64,000 bases of DNA from contig NC_088783.1 of assembly GCF_958450345.1 (NCBI RefSeq), positions 26,973,701-27,037,700 on the forward strand. The letters are read 5' to 3'. Position 1 is the first letter of the stretch. Each line of letters starts with the position of its first letter. Shown here in pieces: positions 35,017 through 45,690 of the stretch. Under the pieces are notes generated by a model that saw only the letters and a list, made by a program, of their open reading frames with translations, was not told the DNA's origin and did no database searches. A program made the translations under genes and the position numbers. Source of the stretch: Calliphora vicina. Lineage: Eukaryota > Arthropoda > Insecta > Diptera > Calliphoridae.

Positions 35017-37567
35017 GAACCCAGTTTTACTGTCCAGGACCACTAGTGTTATACACTTCCTTATTTAACACCAAAAAAATCCGCAATTAATATTTAAACA
35101 CATTGTAAAATTGACAATTTGATCCAAAATCAAGGCAGAATCAAATCAAATCTATACAGATTACTATTTTTAAAAATCATTAAAATTATTCGAGTAATTT
35201 AATGGATGAAAAAACATCAAAGTGTAAATCAATCTGTATTCCCAAGCAAATAGTCCAATAAAATTTAACGTGGCTATAGAAATTTTACATATAATCTAAC
35301 TAAGCCCACAAAACTATCTTATAATTTACGAGATATGATCATTGTACGTTTTATTTTTTCACTAATGTTTGTCTTTTTGTGCTACTAGCTGATCCAAAAT
35401 TGTTCGTAATGTTTTGAAATAAATTTTCTTGAATTATCAACAAATTTATAAGTTTATAAATAAAGAATTGTTTAAGAATAGTTAATTAGCCAAATTTTAT
35501 GCGCATTTACAAAAAAAAAACCTAATTTTTCATTATTTTTTTAAATCATCATTTTTTTGTTCAACATGAAATTAAAGGAATATAAATGGGGAAAATCAAA
35601 AATGTTGGAGAATTTTACTAAATAGTTTTCTTATGACACAAATGCCATTTTGTAGTTGTATATAAAGATGTTTGCTAAAACTGTAATTTAAAAAAAAAAC
35701 TATTTAAGTTTTTCAAAAAATATTATATTTTTTGGGCGATTTTAAAATTTTGGCTTAAATGTTATTTTAATGGTGGAGGTAGTATGAAAGACTTTTAAAA
35801 TCTAAATATAATGTGAAATATTTAATGATATTTTCTGAGGTTATAAAATTGTCCTTACAATATTTTAACGCCCAAGTATCAAGCTAAATTAAAGGTTTCT
35901 TTAATCTCTGCGAGATGTTAAGTTTTCCTTAATTAATTTGCCACATCAAAAACTTAAGGTAGATATTTTATATATCAATGAGAATGGAATTTTGTATATT
36001 TTTTCAAAAATATATACTTTTGACAATTTTAAATTTCACTTTTTTGAAAAATATGACAAAAATGCGTTTTTGCAAAGATGCAAATTTTTCAAGTTGCAAT
36101 TAAGTTTTTATTTATAGATTTTTTTAGTGAAATTTTACAGTTATATTGATTTTTTTATTGAAAATGTAAAACTAAAAACAAATTTTGAAATTTGTGAAAC
36201 AGGAATCCCGCAATTTTCCAAAAAAAAAAAATTAAAAATCACAAAAATAGAATTTTTTAGTTTTTTGGCTATAATATCCATCTAAAATGGGTTACTATAT
36301 TTTGATATCGATTATGAGATTTGAGAATTTTTGTCATAAAATTTAATTTTACATAATAAATATGCATTTTTTGGATGGACCTGGTCCCCTCGGTATCAAA
36401 ATCTTTAAATTTGTTTTCATTTAAAAAATGTGGCGTAAAGTTAGATTTTCAAAAAGTATAAATTCCTTATAAATCTTTTTATAAATCTATTAGAATTAGC
36501 GAAAAATCACCTTTTTTAATTTTTTACTTCGGACGCAATTTTAAAAAAAATTTAATTGACATTTTTTATTTGTTGTTAGTCCAATAAATGAAAAGTAGAG
36601 AAGATCGTAAAATAATTGGATCCACTGTTATCAAAAAAACTGAAATGCAGTGGGTAAAAATTTTTAAAATTTAATTTTCAAATATGTATATATGCTAAGC
36701 TATAAGAGATAATTGAATGTAATTTTTTGGATATCGCAACACAAACGAACAAATAGGATCGTTTTAAAATTGTAACATACCCGAGGTTTCGTGAGGTCCA
36801 AATTCAAAACTTAAACTGTAGAACCTCTATTCTTTACGCATGTCAAATCTCTTCTTTTTTCCTCCTTTGGGCTAACAGTTTAGAAGTTACAGATTTATTT
36901 CCCTCTTTTTTTTTTGTCTATACCATTGTGCGCCCATCCGACTTGGATGTATCATTTAGAAAGAAATTGTGTTTATGCGTTATTATAGCCAAGTTCAAAG
37001 ATACCTGTGTAAATGACATTTGCGAAAAATATTAGTTTCCTAAAAATTTACGGCAATTCCTTAAACGTTTGAGAATATCGTGTTATTCCTGATCAATCAA
37101 TTTTAAATTTTTAAATATTTTGTTAAATAAATCTGCGATTTAAATTCTGAGGCAATTTTTGATAATAATTTAGTTAAATTCGATTCCTACCAAAAGTGGA
37201 ATTAACTCCTTATCTTCAGAAAATGTAAAACAAACATTTCTTTCGGAATGAAACCACTTTCAGTTTTCAAAGTGGGATTGATATTTCTTTGTTATTACGT
37301 TTTTTTTTAGAATTTTTAATCAATTTCTGTAGCTAAAACGTTACTTTTGTTTATATGTATGTAAAAAACGCTGTCGAATTAAAATAAATTTCACTGAATC
37401 TGAAGAACCTAAAACGAAATCTAACGGAATAAGAACTACGGAATTGAAACCATTCTGAACAAACTGTGTGACAGGACTCTATATCAGAATATTAATATAT
37501 ATACATATTAATATAAGAATATATCAGATCAAAAGAAATATTCATTAAATCCTTGGCTGAAATTATA
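35017..37567. other. Very AT-rich spacer
   Basis: No gene. Homopolymeric A and T runs are dense and there are no reading frames of note. Some segments look like old degraded repeat, but no family is recognisable. Confidence 0.5.
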
Positions 37568-37696
37568 AAAGAATAACCCCCATATGCATAAACAGTTTAT
37601 AAATTTATCAAAGGTTTATCAAACAAAATTTCTATACAAAGGTTTATAAACTTTGATAAATTTATAAACTGTCTATGCATATGGGGGTAATTCTTT
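37568..37696. repeat. 129 bp near-perfect inverted repeat
   Basis: The left arm, AAAGAATAACCCCCATATGC onward, pairs with the right arm ending GCATATGGGGGTAATTCTTT. The inner parts AACAGTTTATAAATTTATCA and TGATAAATTTATAAACTGT also pair. The arms are about 50 bp with a short loop. It is a foldback MITE or cruciform-prone palindrome. Confidence 0.85.
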
Positions 37697-38222
37697 AACC
37701 TACAGGGTCAAAGGTGAAATAATAAAATATTTAGTAATTTTATTAAAATGTATTGAAGTATGTTGTATTTATTAAAATATGTTGATGAAAATTCAGAAAA
37801 ATATTTCCTGGAGTCGGTGAAGTCCGATCATGTAATAACTTACACTGAGTATGTGGGACAAACTTTAAAGTTTCATTACGCTGTCGTTCATCTTTTTTTA
37901 GTTATATACTCTGATGGCATTAGTAAGATGGAACTTATTTGTATTGTATTTTATTTGGATATCAAAATTTGTATCGGATTTATGATCGCTAAAATGATTT
38001 TCCATCGTGGGTCTTAAATGGAAGCTATGACTTATTATTTAAATGGGGACTAGATGAAATATTGGACCAATTTCTTCCAGTTGCATAGGTTTCATCCTTT
38101 TATCGAAATAGTCATAAAATTGCGAACAATACTTAGCGCACAAGGTTTACATGCACAGCTCAGAAAGTAATATTTAAGCTGAATTAGCATTCAAATTTGT
38201 ATTTAAAAAACAATAACTAGTT
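37697..38222. other. Spacer
   Basis: An 85-codon plus frame at 37760-38017 (MLYLLKYVDENSEKYFLESV start) has no recognised family. Nothing else is seen. Confidence 0.35.
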
Positions 38223-38418
38223 GGGGTATTCACACGGTCTACTATTTGGTCGTATTGTCATAATGACCTAATATATTATGATAGTTTAAAAAAAATTTTG
38301 TTGTGTTTCAAACAAAAAAAGTTCTAAGCTAACTATGTTTATTGCTTTGTCATAAAATAATACTTTTTTTATTTAAAAAACAACAACAAATATTATAATA
38401 TATTAGGATGAATAAACC
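38223..38418. mobile_element. Possible small MITE
   Basis: The left end GGGGTATTCA, with inner CCTAATATATTATGATA, is matched inversely by TATAATATATTAGG and TGAATAAACC on the right. The right side lacks about 35 bp present on the left. Non-coding. Confidence 0.4.
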
Positions 38419-39071
38419 ACTTATAAGAAACTTATCTTAAATATTTAATTTAAATATGTACTTGAAAATTAAGCCCTATTTCACAAAATTCCTCTTTATA
38501 AAAAAAAACTTTAAAGTGAAATTCTTTAAAACATTTTCCGTTGAATGTTTTCTTCTAAATATTTGCTTGTTTTTTGTTATTTTCCTGTCATATCCGCAAT
38601 TTTGTTTTTATGATCATTAATGTCGTTGTTTTTTGTTGATGTTGTTTTTGTTATTCAAGACTCATTCATTCAACAAAATTTATCCCACGGGAGTCATTGT
38701 CGCACAATCGTAAACGTAGGTCTTCTACAAAACATTTTACTACTCTACTCGTACACTCGCAACATACCAACAAAGTACATGCATAACTGAGTATCTCAAT
38801 GTTCAATGTTCGTACTACAGAATTAACAACAAAATACAAACACCAACCAAAAGCAGGCAACAAAAACATGAACTACGACCAGCGGCATATAACACAGATA
38901 ACAACAACAGCAGTAACAGCAACAAAAGTTGTTATTGTAAACAAAGCAAAAAATCTAAATTTCTTTTATATTTGTTAGAGGCGAGAAAACAACAATTTAT
39001 AACAAGATTAGCGTACTGCCAGTGTCGGTTTATAAGTCACTCCGACTGTTTGACAACATTTAGCGACAGAC
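38419..39071. other. Spacer with a CAA-rich unique segment
   Basis: 38.64-39.07 kb is unique-looking and less AT-rich, with CAACAACAGCAGTAACAGC runs. No coding frame is supported. Confidence 0.4.
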
Positions 39072-39076
39072 CAACG

Positions 39077-40432
39077 CACAGTGGCGCCCGTAGAACAAGT
39101 GAGGTTGCAAAAATCAAAAATTTCATGTGCCCCTAAAAATATTGAATAAACCAACCTACACAGAAAAAACTATTTCTTAAACCGTTTCAATTCAAATATT
39201 TATCACATATTGAACTGGTTTCAATTATTCCATAGTTGAATCAAGTATTCATGTGCCCAAAAACAAAATCTTATATTTTCTATTGAATTTTGAGTTTTGA
39301 ATTTAATTATTTTGACAATTGAATATACAATTTTCGTTATTGGTTGAATTTCAAATACAAAAATTATTGAATAGATAATTTTCGTAATTGAAAACACATT
39401 TTTGTTATTTTTTGTTTTTTCAATTACGAAAATTATCTATTCAATAATTTTTGTATTTAAAGTTGAACCAATAACGAAAATTGTATATTCAATTGTCAAA
39501 ATTATCTAATTCAAAACTCAAAATTCAATAGAAAATATCAGAAAATTTTGTTTTTGAGCACATGAATACTTGATTCAATTATGAAATAATTGAAACCAGT
39601 TCAATATGTTATTAACTATTTGAATTGAAAAATAGTTTTTTCAGTGTATTTTACAGTAAATTGTCCAACGATTTCAAATATGCTACTCTTATTACAATCA
39701 GATTTTGGGTTCAGATGATATAGCTCTTCAAAGTTGACTGATTTTCAGTTTTCAAAAAAGCAGACCATTTATAGGTAATTTGGTTCGTTTTCAGATACAA
39801 TATATCGAAAACTATATAACGGATCGTCATTATTTTTGATTCTGTTGATAGATCTATTTACTAAGAAAAGAATAAAATAAAAATTGTACTGTTTGCTTTG
39901 TATTTGTCCAGGTAAATAAATTTTTAACAACTATCCATTTTTTCAATATTTCTCAACTTTGATGGAAAATAAAAAAAAACTATAATTTTCTATATGTGCC
40001 ATATTTTCAAAATAAGTTCTTTGATTATTTCTTTACCTAATGCAAAAATCATCAGCTGTCCGTTCTTGCCCCATTTTTTGCTAGAGGTAAAATTTTGAAA
40101 AAAGTGAAAAACCAACCAAAAAAAGTTTTTACGAAAAAAAAAAATTTTTTAATCTTTTCTGGAATAATTTTAAATCATAAAAGCCTTTAAAACATAAAAC
40201 ATCAAAAATTTTAAAAAAATACTTTATTTTACTTCGCATAAAATTGATTTTTCCACAAATTTCAACTTTGCTAACCAATAAGTAGGCACGTGAAAGGCGT
40301 AGAACAATTTTGAAACACTCATTTCATAGCCTAATCAATTATCTATCATAGTCCTTTTAAATTTTGTGATTATCTCATTTGGTTCAAAAGTTATGATTTT
40401 TGCAACGAAAAAACTCAAATGGCGCCACTGTG
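39077..40432. mobile_element. Transib-like non-autonomous transposon with RSS-like ends
   Basis: The terminal inverted repeats start CACAGTGGCGCC at 39077 and end GGCGCCACTGTG at 40432. They are flanked by identical 5 bp CAACG duplications (39072-39076 and 40433-40437). Read inward, each end has the heptamer CACAGTG and the nonamer-like GCAAAAATC, separated by 23 bp on the left and 22 bp on the right, and both then share GTTGCAAAAATCA. Transib elements are known for 5 bp GC-rich target duplications and ends resembling V(D)J recombination signals (heptamer, 23 bp spacer, A-rich nonamer). No transposase frame is seen, so it would be a non-autonomous derivative. A foldback MITE is nested inside. 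Confidence 0.72.
39159..39646. mobile_element. Foldback MITE, 488 bp, TA target duplication
   Basis: Two long near-perfect arms of about 230 bp pair from CACAGAAAAAACTATTT to AAATAGTTTTTTCAGTG. A loop of about 24 bp lies near 39400-39420. TA flanks both ends (39157-39158 and 39647-39648), as in Tc1/mariner-type insertions. Inner blocks such as TTTTCGTTATTGGTT / AACCAATAACGAAAA and GAATAGATAATTTTCGTAAT pair inversely. A transcript would form a long hairpin. Confidence 0.9.
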
Positions 40433-40595
40433 CAACGTTATCGTCTTCATCATCATCATTATTATTATTATCGCCAGCAACATCAACTACAATAGCGGCA
40501 TCATCATTCAGCCAAATTGTTTTTTTAATACGTTTCTTTTTCCCCATCTTTCCCTTGAGGAGGAAGAGTTCTACTCTGCTTAGATACTTGTGCAA
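40366..40595. repeat. ATC/ATT trinucleotide tract
   Basis: TCGTCTTCATCATCATCATT followed by ATT repeats near 40440-40475 creates low-complexity frames on both strands (poly-Asp/Asn on minus, poly-Ser/Leu on plus). These are not supported as genes. The tract begins at the right end of the Transib-like element. Confidence 0.6.
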
Positions 40596-41073
40596 GAATG
40601 TTTTGCTAAATTTGTTTATTTGCAGTTTTCTTTCATCATTGTTTTCACAACAACAATAACAGCAATGTTATAGTACTAGCAACAACAAAAGTGTTACAAA
40701 AGTGCACACAGGAATAATAAAAAGGATTTTTTATAACTAAATGAGCAACGTCTGAGATTTTTTTCATTAGTTCCATTTAAAGGACTACAATGAATATTGC
40801 AGTGAAGTAAACAATAGCCAGTCACTTGAAGAAATTAAGGCTCTAAAATTAGTTTTTTTTTGTTTAGTTTCATAATGTAACTTCTTTAGATTAATTAATT
40901 AATTTTTTTTGTTACCCTTCTCTTGCCGATTGGGAAAGGGTTTTGTGGATGTTGTGATATTGTTAAATATTTGTCACACTATTCGCTGGGGTAATATGGA
41001 TATTCATACTTATATGAATATAAAATAGGGAGACACTTCTACAATATTCTTCCCTATATATAATTTGTCATTA
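40438..41073. other. Spacer and left part of a GTGCCACGCCCAC-type repeat
   Basis: 40.91-41.07 kb (CCGATTGGGAAAGGG, then ATGAATATAAAATAGGGAG) looks like the left part of the repeat interrupted by hAT-like element A. No gene. Confidence 0.4.
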
Positions 41074-41081
41074 TATCTATG

Positions 41082-42653
41082 TAGGGTTGCCAGACGGCCT
41101 GGAATGGCCTGGATTGTCCAGTTTTTTGTGTCTTGTCCAGTTTCCAGCTAAAACACAATTTGTCCAGTTAAAAAATAATTTCTTTCATTTTGCAAAATAT
41201 TTTTTTATTAATAATATTTTTTATTAATTAATATTTTGTACAGAAATATTTGAAAATTTATACAATTGTGATTGCAAATGTATAGTCAGTTGTATTTGTA
41301 TTAGAAAGTGATTCATTTACTATTATAGAACTGTACAGTGAGTAATCTTTTGAATTGCCTTAAAAATCGGTTAAAATATGGAAGCAAAGTTGTAACTATT
41401 TTAAAAAAGATTTCATCTTTCGGAACAAAACGTTTACAATTAGAAGCAAATCAATTATTAAAAAAATTATATTGCGTACTTAGAGCAATGATATGATTTC
41501 GGAGACGAATCGCTTTACAACAAAATTTAATTTTTAAATTTAAAACAATCCCTTTTATCGTGGGATAACTTATCAAAGCTTCCAAAGTTTTAGAAATATC
41601 AAATATAATTGACGACATGTTGCTTTTGCCGCAAGATAATGTTTTTTTTTTAATTTTTAACACTGCGATCTTTGATATTTTTACCATTACTACGAAAATT
41701 AATCTTTAACCTTTTGAAAGTAAACAATTTTATTTACACAATTTTAAGGGCAATATCTTTGCATTTAAAATGGAATCAAACATTATGTTGGATATAATTT
41801 TAACAAATTTTTAAATTTTCAAATCGCGATATTTTTGAAGTGGAAAGGGTTTCCGATGATTGATTTGAGGAGTCCTTTGGAACCGTAATATGTGTGGTAA
41901 TTTTGATTAAAATCGAAGATGTCAAATCCAAAAATAGCAGTTTTCTGTCCGTTTTGATATGGATTCTCTCAATTGTGATATGGAAACAAAATTTTAAAAT
42001 TTGGATTACAATAAAACTAGAAATATATTCTATAAAAAAGTACACTTTTCTTTTATGATATGCGTCTTACGTTATTTTGAATTAATGTTTTCTAAAACTT
42101 AAATAACGTATCATCAATATAAATTTGTATGAAAAAATAAAATCTTAAATACAAAAGGAGTTTTTAAAGATATTTAAATTAAAAAATGTACTTATTAAAT
42201 GTTTATAAAGATGGCCAAAAAAATTCTATTGCAACAGATTTATTAAACAATATAAGGAAACTACCTAAAATAGGGTAAAATACTATTTATTAATTAATTA
42301 CTCAAAGCATTAACGTTATTTTGTTTAAGAAAATCATGTTACGTTGTTTGAATTTTGGTTATTTTAGAAAGTTAAAGTTTAAAATTTTTTACACATATGT
42401 AATATGATGATGTAAATCGTAATCAATAATAAAATCAACTTCGAACTTTTTGACGATACGTTGTTTTGCATTTTAGGTGACGATATGTATGTAGGACTGA
42501 ATTTAACGTTTCTTTATTTTTGTAAAAAACTTAAATAACATTTAACTCTTTTGAACTATAAGCGCATTTTTAAATTGTCCAGTTATTTTTTAAAAATCCA
42601 GTTAAATTTTTCTTATGGTCCAGTTATTTGACTTTTGTTATCTGGTAACCCTA
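41082..42653. mobile_element. hAT-like non-autonomous element A, 1572 bp
   Basis: The ends are TAGGGTTGCCAGA (41082) and TCTGGTAACCCTA (ending 42653), with identical 8 bp flanks TATCTATG (41074-41081 and 42654-42661). TCCAGTT motifs recur three times near each end (about 41138, 41155, 41183; 42578, 42598, 42619), all in the same orientation. There is no transposase frame. Part of the interior (41652-41973) belongs to the interspersed repeat also found at 26.3 kb. An 8 bp duplication supports hAT. Confidence 0.85.
41652..41973 (+). repeat. Interspersed repeat family, copy B (inside hAT-like A)
   Basis: Homologous to 26297-26680 but about 60 bp shorter through an internal deletion (after TTATGTTGG). 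Whether it is part of the hAT-like consensus or nested in it cannot be decided here. Confidence 0.75.
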
Positions 42654-42661
42654 TATCTATG

Positions 42662-43258
42662 GAAGGTGCCACGCCCACTTTTACTAGTTTGCCCATTTTT
42701 GGCCTAAATATGTAATTCATACAAAGTTTCATTGCTTTACATATCAAAATTATACACATAGATATGATTTTTAGTATTTAGTTTGTATGGGATGCGCCAC
42801 GCCCACTATTGATAGTCCGCCCATTCTTGTCCTAACTATAAATATTGATATTGATGATAGAATAACCGTGCACAATTTATGGACTCTATCTCTTATTTGT
42901 ATCCCATATAATAGATTTTAATTATCATCATATGGGAGGTGCCATGCCCTCTGTGGTTTCTACTCCCATTTTGGCCTTAAATATTTATACAAAGGGTGGA
43001 ATTGCTCATGCAAACTTTGATGACTATAGCTATTATAGTTTCCAAAATATTTTATATTTAATATTAACTTTATATGGGAGGTACCACGCCCACTTGAAAA
43101 TTCAAAACAAAAAGTATCCTATTGTTCCTTCCAGATATAGAAAAACATATACTCAAAATTTTAAGCAAATCTGGTTAGCCGTTTAGCCATTTATAGACGT
43201 CAAACCAACAAATATACATATATACATATAAACACGCATTCACTTTTATATATATAGA
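42662..43258. repeat. Repeat with recurring GGTGCCACGCCCAC motif
   Basis: Four variants recur at about 42664 (GGTGCCACGCCCACTTTTAC), 42784 (GGGATGCGCCACGCCCACTA), 42932 (GGGAGGTGCCATGCCC) and 43076 (GGGAGGTACCACGCCCACTT). It ends with CATATAAACACGCATTCACT and a TATATATA run. The 84-codon plus frame at 42932-43186 follows these modules and is not a gene. The repeat likely began near 40.9 kb before hAT-like A inserted. Confidence 0.7.
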
Positions 43259-43779
43259 TGATTATTCGAAAAGTCCCTCAAACATTAGCCAGCAAAAATG
43301 CTAAATTCTTAGCATTAACCTTTTAACATTCAATTGAAACCACATATAAAAAATTCATTACTTTAATATTCTAAAACTAGTTAAAAATGTTTGACTTAAA
43401 TGAAATTCTGATTTCTGATTAATAAAGCAATAGTGTATAAATTGTTTGCCATTTCGAAATAATTGAGTTTAAAATTGTTGTGTTAGTAGACATCTAGAAC
43501 AAATGTAATATTTCAATTGATCTTTTGTGGAAGTAGAATTTCACCAAATTTTTACCTCATATAGAATCAGTTATGTAGATTCTTATTATGCAATTTATAA
43601 TAAGAGGGGACAATATGATATTTAAATAAACTTAAATTCAGTTTAGTTACTGGCTTATAAGAGCATAAAGGTACGAAAAATATTTTTTTTTACCCGTAAC
43701 TCAAAACTTTTTGACAAATTTCCAAAAAAGAAAAGAGTAGTTTTACAGTTTAGTTTTTGACATCGAATCCCAAAGGCAA
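43259..43779. other. AT-rich spacer
   Basis: Nothing recognisable on either strand. Confidence 0.5.
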
Positions 43780-44160
43780 ATGCTCTGATTCTTTTGTGCG
43801 CAGAGCTGAAGCCAATACTAGTTTGAAGTCATAAAGCTTAGAAAGTTCCAGATCACAATGTGGTAAAGAACTTAGAACCAAAGAACAAGCGAAATTGAAG
43901 TCATATTTTATTAAAAAACTACACCTGTTGTGTGAAGGATGAAACTTATGTACTGGCATACTTTTCACAACTTCCTGGTCAACAATAATGTATATTTTGT
44001 ATCACGGGAGGTAACTTCACCCAACTGTCCAGAACTTCAGCCTGTGGAAAGGTATTAGGATCTTGTCAAAAAAGAATTAAAGAACACAGAAAAGGTATCA
44101 AAGGACATGTTGGATTTTAAGCGTAAGTGGACTACTCCTTCCAAAAAGGTAATTCAAGTA
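43780..44160 (+). mobile_element. Degenerate IS630/Tc1-type DDE transposase remnant
   Basis: Plus-strand frames give CVKDETYVLAYFSQLPGQ (first catalytic-Asp region) near 43930-43990. Then SPNCPELQPVERY, an amber codon where Trp is expected, DLVKKELKNTEKVSKDMLDF and KRKWTTPSKK follow, around 44017-44160. This corresponds to the PPNCPELRPIE-YW...K-DFKRKW C-terminal block of a Tc1/mariner-superfamily transposase common in insects. The central part (second Asp) is deleted. Upstream words such as RTKEQAKLKSYFIKK fit the preceding linker. Confidence 0.75.
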
Positions 44161-44462
44161 ATAGTTTTTTCTGGCTCACTTTTGATAATGAATTCATAAT
44201 TTATACTTAATTTGAAAAAATGCTAAATTCTGGCACTTCAATACTTAGTAGGGTGATCGATTCTTCGACATTTTTTAGAAACCGGTTTTCGGTTTCTTCG
44301 AAAAATTGCAATTTAATATAAACTGATTTCGGTTTCGGTTTTTTATAATAACCGGTTAACCGTTTTTTTTTTGGAAAAATATTAAAACGCCTAGAAATAA
44401 AAAGAAAAAGTTTTATTTATTAAAATAATAGTGATTAAAACAATTTGGATTACTTCTTTTAT

Positions 44463-44585
44463 CCTTCACAAGGTCTTCGATTCAAATTTGACCCATTTTG
44501 AAATTAATATTTAATTTTTTCTAAAAGTGAGTAGTTGATATTTTTTGAGTTATATTTAATTTCAAATGTCAACAACTACTTTAGG
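44463..44585 (+). mobile_element. CCTTCATAAGGTCTTC MITE, partial copy
   Basis: Begins CCTTCACAAGGTCTTCGATT and shares GTAGTTGATATTTTTT and CAACAACTAC with the next copy; the right end is missing. It lies inside hAT-like element C. Confidence 0.5.
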
Positions 44586-44797
44586 TTTTTATAAAAACAA
44601 ATTGGCCAAAAAAATATCTATAAACTTGTTTGGACTTATGGTCTTTTGTTACGCACAATTAAGAGCTTTGGTAGCACAACAATATATTTTTGGTAGATCT
44701 AATATACATCTGTCTCTTTTCATCATACTTGCTGAACATTATACTTAAACGAAAACTGGGATTCCCCGGTTAAATACCAAAGCTATGTTTTTCTTAT

Positions 44798-44992
44798 CCT
44801 TCATAAGGTCTTCGGGTAAAACTGTACCCATTTAGAAATTAAAATTGCATTTTTTTAAAAAATGAGTGGTTGATATTTTTTATATTTTATGACTTTAATT
44901 TAAATTAAAATATCAACAACTACGTTTTTCTATTTGTGTTAAATTTGACCCGAATATCGTTAACGTCAGTAAATTTGAAGACCTTATGAAGG
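44798..44992. mobile_element. CCTTCATAAGGTCTTC MITE, copy 2 (195 bp)
   Basis: The left end CCTTCATAAGGTCTTCGGGT is inverted at the right end (TTTGAAGACCTTATGAAGG). Flanks are TTAT and TAAA, a possibly decayed TTAA duplication. It is nested in hAT-like element C. Confidence 0.7.
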
Positions 44993-45341
44993 TAAAATTA
45001 TGTGTTAGGAATAAGTAAAACACAGCTTAGATGGTTTGGAGTATTTCGATTTTTCTTTTGTTTTTATAAAACTAGACATTGAAAATTATCTTTATATAGA
45101 ACATATAGAAAACTAAGCTTTCCAGATCACTTGTGACATTTGTCTAAATAAAAAAAGTCTTCTCAAATAGTTGAAGTAATTGTTTTAAATTTTTTTTGGA
45201 TTTTGAATATTTTTTAAAGTTTTTAATACACAGTTTTAACTCATAAACACACTTTTAGAAAAAACCGGCTATTCGAGGAGAAAACCCCGGTTTCCTCGAT
45301 ATTCGAAATGTGTGTGTTATAACTGGTTTTTAAAAACCCTA

Positions 45342-45690
45342 CTACTTACACAATAGCAATTCAACTAATAAGTCATATATAACAGATTATAAATAAGTTA
45401 TTATAAGGCTACTTCTTAGTAAGGCAGATGGGTTGTAGTTGAAATTGAAAAGTAAGTTATTGGATAATTGCAAGTCATTAGAAAGCTGCTGCTGCATATG
45501 AATGAATCCCAGACCAATTTCAAAAAAAGATTTTTTTTTAAGCGATTTAACTTTACTTTCATTCCTATGATCAATAATGCTCTGTTATGAATTTCAATCT
45601 AACGGGAGAAACTAAATTTTTGACCTTCTTTTTATAGCTGCTGAGTTTTAATAAAACAAATTCAGAATATTAGTGCTTAATCACAGCAAA
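45342..45690. other. Spacer
   Basis: No gene or repeat recognised. Confidence 0.45.

Larger units (their letters stand above)
44249..45341. mobile_element. hAT-like non-autonomous element C, 1093 bp
   Basis: TAGGGT at 44249 and ACCCTA ending at 45341 are inverted. The 8 bp flanks ATACTTAG (44241-44248) and CTACTTAC (45342-45349) agree at 6 of 8 positions. The subterminal regions share ACCGGTTTT / AAAACC-type and TTCGA-rich sequence. No coding capacity is seen. Two TTAA-type MITE copies lie inside. Alternatively the element is 1 bp longer at each end with a perfect 6 bp TACTTA duplication. Confidence 0.65.

Noticed and set aside
37760..38017. 85-codon plus frame as a gene
   Set aside because: No recognisable motif; isolated, with AT-rich codon use like the surrounding spacer.
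40335..40659. Overlapping 86- and 97-codon frames with poly-Asp/Asn or poly-Ser/Leu
   Set aside because: Both are produced by the ATC/ATT trinucleotide tract; no conserved sequence outside it.
43750..43968. 72-codon minus-strand frame
   Set aside because: It is the antisense shadow of the plus-strand transposase remnant.
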